Source: Myxococcaceae bacterium | GTDB lineage: Bacteria; Myxococcota; Myxococcia; Myxococcales; Myxococcaceae | Reading direction: 5' to 3' | DNA length: 36,547 bases | Assembly: GCA_019694595.1 (NCBI GenBank) | Contig: JAIBBQ010000046.1 | Location: forward strand, 1-36,547 | Shown: positions 33,292 through 36,547 of the stretch, piece by piece | Position numbering within the stretch: position 1 is the stretch's first letter | Layout of the letters: each line of letters begins with the position of its first letter | Translations under genes and position numbers: made by a program | The notes under the pieces: model-generated | Told to the model about the DNA's origin: nothing | What the model saw: only the letters and a program-made list of their open reading frames with translations | Database searches by the model: none

Positions 33292-33327
33292 CCATCGAGG
33301 GCGTGGGCTATGGTTTTCCCTCGATGG
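33292..33327 (+). promoter_or_regulatory. Perfect 10-bp inverted repeat over a start codon
   Basis: CCATCGAGGG (33292-33301) and CCCTCGATGG (33318-33327) pair perfectly around a 16-base loop. In RNA a G-U pair and a G-C pair extend the stem to 12. The ATG at 33324-33326 is buried in the 3' arm and an in-frame GTG (33303) lies in the loop. It sits 13 bases after the lipoprotein stop. It could limit translation of the downstream gene or act as a terminator for the upstream one. Confidence 0.45.
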
Positions 33328-34280
33328 TCTGGCCGCTCCTCCTCTCGCTCGCCCTCGCGGCGCCAGGCTCCCGGGCCGCGCAGACGCTGTCCGAGGCCAC
33401 CGCGCTGCGCGACAAGCGCCAGCTCGCCGAGGCGTACGACGCCGCGCAGCGCGCACTGAAGGCGGGCGACGCCACCGAGAAGCAGACCTGGGCCATTCAC
33501 GCCCTGCTCGCAGAGCTCGCCGCGGCGATGGACTACGCCGACGCGGCCACCACCGAGTTCGCCCGCACGCTCGAGCTCAACCCGGCCTACGAGCTCTCCG
33601 CGCTCGCCAGCCCCAAGCTGGCGCTGCCCTTCAAGAAGGCCAAGGAGCAGCTCGCCGGCGCCGCGCTCGCCGCCACGGTCACCACCAAGGTCGCGCCCGA
33701 CGGCGCGTGGCTGACCGAGGTGACGGTCACCGGCGATGCGAACCGGCTCGTCCGCGCCGGGGCGCTGCTGCAGCGCGGCCCCGAAGGCGTGGCCCGGCGG
33801 GGCCTCGCCGCGGTGACGACCGAGAACACCGGCGCGCTCCAGGCCGCCTGGTCCTGCGCCCAGCCGCGCTGCGAGTACGACGTGGTGCTGCTCGACGAGT
33901 CGGGCAACGAGCTCTGGCGCGCGGGGAGCGACGACGCCCCGCTCACCGTCTTCGCGCCCGGCGCGGTGGCCCCCGTCGCGGCGCTGACGCCCTCGACTGA
34001 AGCGGGCGCTCCCGTGGCGGCGGTGGACACGCGCGCCTGGTACGCCCGGCCGCTCCCGTGGGCCATCGGCGCCTCGGCGCTGGCCATCGTGGGCGCGGTG
34101 CTGATGTCGCTGACGCTGCACGACGCCGGGGAGCTGCGCGACGCCCTCGCGCACCCGTCGCTCCACCTGTACGCCGACGTGCAGGCGCTGGAGTCCTCGG
34201 CGCAGACCAAGCGGGCGGCGATGTTCGGCGCCTACGGCGGAGCGCTGGCGCTCGCCGGGGTGATGGCGTTCCAGTTCTAG
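33324..34280 (+). CDS. TPR-like protein with two C-terminal membrane helices
   Basis: The 318-residue product begins with a signal peptide-like segment (V-W-P-L-L-L-S-L-A-L-A-A-P-G-S-R-A). A helical, TPR-like region follows (A-Y-D-A-A-Q-R-A-L-K-A-G-D-A and D-A-A-T-T-E-F-A-R-T-L-E-L-N-P-A-Y). A beta-rich middle with a Cys pair (S-C-A-Q-P-R-C) and two membrane helices near the C terminus (~246-266 and ~298-316) complete it. A GTG at 33303 (with AAGG 11 bases before it) is an alternative start, and an inverted repeat covers both. It sits 13 bases before the FHA/sigma-54 gene and may be a signalling partner. No specific family was recognised. Confidence 0.68.
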   Translation: MVWPLLLSLALAAPGSRAAQTLSEATALRDKRQLAEAYDAAQRALKAGDATEKQTWAIHALLAELAAAMDYADAATTEFARTLELNPAYELSALASPKLALPFKKAKEQLAGAALAATVTTKVAPDGAWLTEVTVTGDANRLVRAGALLQRGPEGVARRGLAAVTTENTGALQAAWSCAQPRCEYDVVLLDESGNELWRAGSDDAPLTVFAPGAVAPVAALTPSTEAGAPVAAVDTRAWYARPLPWAIGASALAIVGAVLMSLTLHDAGELRDALAHPSLHLYADVQALESSAQTKRAAMFGAYGGALALAGVMAFQF

Positions 34281-34293
34281 AAGAAGGTCCACG

Positions 34294-35593
<1,300 letters not shown>

Positions 35594-35616
<23 letters not shown>

Positions 35617-36547
35617 AGGCACACGGGTCGGTCCGTACGCGCTGACGCGCCAGCTCGCCGTGGGCGGCATGGCGTCGGTGTGGGAAGCGCAGCACCGCGA
35701 CGGCGGCCAGCGGGTCGCGCTCAAGGTGCTCCACTGGCAGTACGCGAGCGACGACCGCATCGTGGGCCGTTTCCTCGACGAGGCGCGCCTCGGCGTGGTG
35801 CTCCAGCACCCCAACATCGTGCGCACGCTCGACGTGGGCCGCGACGGGCCCAGCCTGGTCTACCTGGCGCTCGACCTGCTCGACGGCGCTTCGCTCAACG
35901 AGGTGGTGCAGGCGAACCCACACGGGCTCCCGTACCCCGCGGTGGTGGCGCTGGGCGCGCAGGCCGCCGACGCGCTCGCCTACGCCCATGCGTTTCGCCG
36001 CGACGACGGCGCGCTGCTCAACCTGGTGCACCGCGACGTGAAGCCGTCGAACCTGCTGCTCACCGTCCAGGGCGTGCTCAAGGTCATCGACTTCGGCATC
36101 GCGCGCGTGCAGTGGGAGACCAAGGGCCAGACGCAGACCGGCAGCTTCGTGGGCTCGCTCGCCTACTCCGCGCCGGAGCAGGTGAACGAGCTGGCGGTGA
36201 CCGCGGCGAGCGACGTCTTCTCGCTGGGCGCGGTGCTGCACGAGCTGCTCACCGGCGCCCAGGTCTTCGGCCGCGCCAGCCAGGCGGCGACGGTGCGCGC
36301 GGTGTCGTGGAGCCCGGCCCCGCCGGTGCGCTCGGTGCGGCCCGACGTGCCCAGGGCGCTCGAGGCCTGCGTGCTGCGCGCGCTGGAGAAGAAGCCCGAG
36401 GCGCGCTTCGAGTCGGCGGCCGCGCTGGCGCAGGCGCTGCGCGAGAGCCTGGGTGGCGAGGCGCCCTGGGGCCCGGAGCAGCTCGCCGCGCTGGCCCGCG
36501 TCCCCCGGCGCCCGCTGGTGGCGGCGTCCGGCACCCAGTCGCTCCCC
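35594..36547 (+). CDS. Ser/Thr protein kinase, N-terminal part (runs off right edge)
   Basis: An ATG at 35594, inside the 3' end of the FHA activator gene, opens a frame that is still open at the window edge (318 residues visible). It is a Hanks-type kinase domain: a glycine-rich loop variant (L-A-V-G-G-M-A-S-V, 21-29), Lys44 in V-A-L-K, Glu63 in D-E-A-R-L, the catalytic H-R-D-V-K-P-S-N (146-153), D-F-G (166-168) and Y-S-A-P-E-Q (191-196). All key residues are present, so an active kinase is expected. The overlap with the FHA gene suggests it phosphorylates that regulator or a protein that binds its FHA domain (inferred). The C-terminal part, which could hold a sensor, is outside the window. 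Confidence 0.92.

Overview
The window is very GC-rich DNA with strongly G/C-biased third codon positions and many GTG/TTG starts, and it looks chromosomal. The gene content points to a myxobacterium (Myxococcota). It encodes ten predicted lipoproteins, a metalloprotease with a MYXO-CTERM-like tail, an FHA-type sigma-54 activator followed by a Ser/Thr kinase, and several secreted Cys-rich proteins of the kind common in that phylum. This placement is inferred from gene content. I see no rRNA, tRNA, CRISPR array, transposase, integrase or phage gene.

Layout. 1-4455 (all minus strand): the start of a secreted protein cut by the window edge, a Cys-rich lipoprotein, a tandem spondin_N lipoprotein flanked by two inverted copies of a ~128-bp repeat, and a phospholipase C/acid phosphatase-family lipoprotein. 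4526-9468: a polyamine-linked membrane module. It consists of speD, a two-domain DUF4178 zinc-ribbon membrane protein, a 53-residue protein and a DUF350 protein, all with overlapping stop/start codons, then a convergent exported msrA, then a membrane-embedded spermidine-synthase-like protein. 9491-17099: a diheme cytochrome-like lipoprotein, a SET-domain protein, a MYXO-CTERM metalloprotease, a YaeQ-family protein, two lipoproteins, a ketopantoate-reductase-like oxidoreductase and two uncharacterised proteins. 17103-20961 (minus): a tightly coupled operon of two beta-propeller-like lipoproteins and one beta-barrel-like protein. 21182-26089: secreted envelope and peptide enzymes (a Cys-rich protein, M23 peptidase, S9 peptidase, and a MepA-like endopeptidase with LysM). 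26116-29005: a GT-C/TMTC-like membrane glycosyltransferase candidate with TPRs, facing a four-helix membrane protein and a lipoprotein. 29179-33278: a small membrane protein coupled to a 1232-residue lipoprotein that joins a GH99-like glycosidase, three PKD-like domains and a metallophosphatase. 33324-36547: a TPR/membrane protein, an FHA-sigma-54 activator and a Ser/Thr kinase cut by the right edge.

How the genes may work together. The best candidate for a little-described system is 4526-9468. Decarboxylated S-adenosylmethionine made by SpeD is the aminopropyl donor for a spermidine-synthase domain, and here that domain is anchored in the membrane. It sits beside DUF4178, DUF350 and a tiny membrane protein. 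A membrane-localised aminopropyl-transfer or envelope-maintenance role is inferred, not shown. Other points of interest are the two-enzyme GH99/metallophosphatase lipoprotein, a sigma-54 activator whose Walker B second acidic residue is glycine, the inverted repeat pair, and several perfect palindromes or hairpins in intergenic or start-codon regions.
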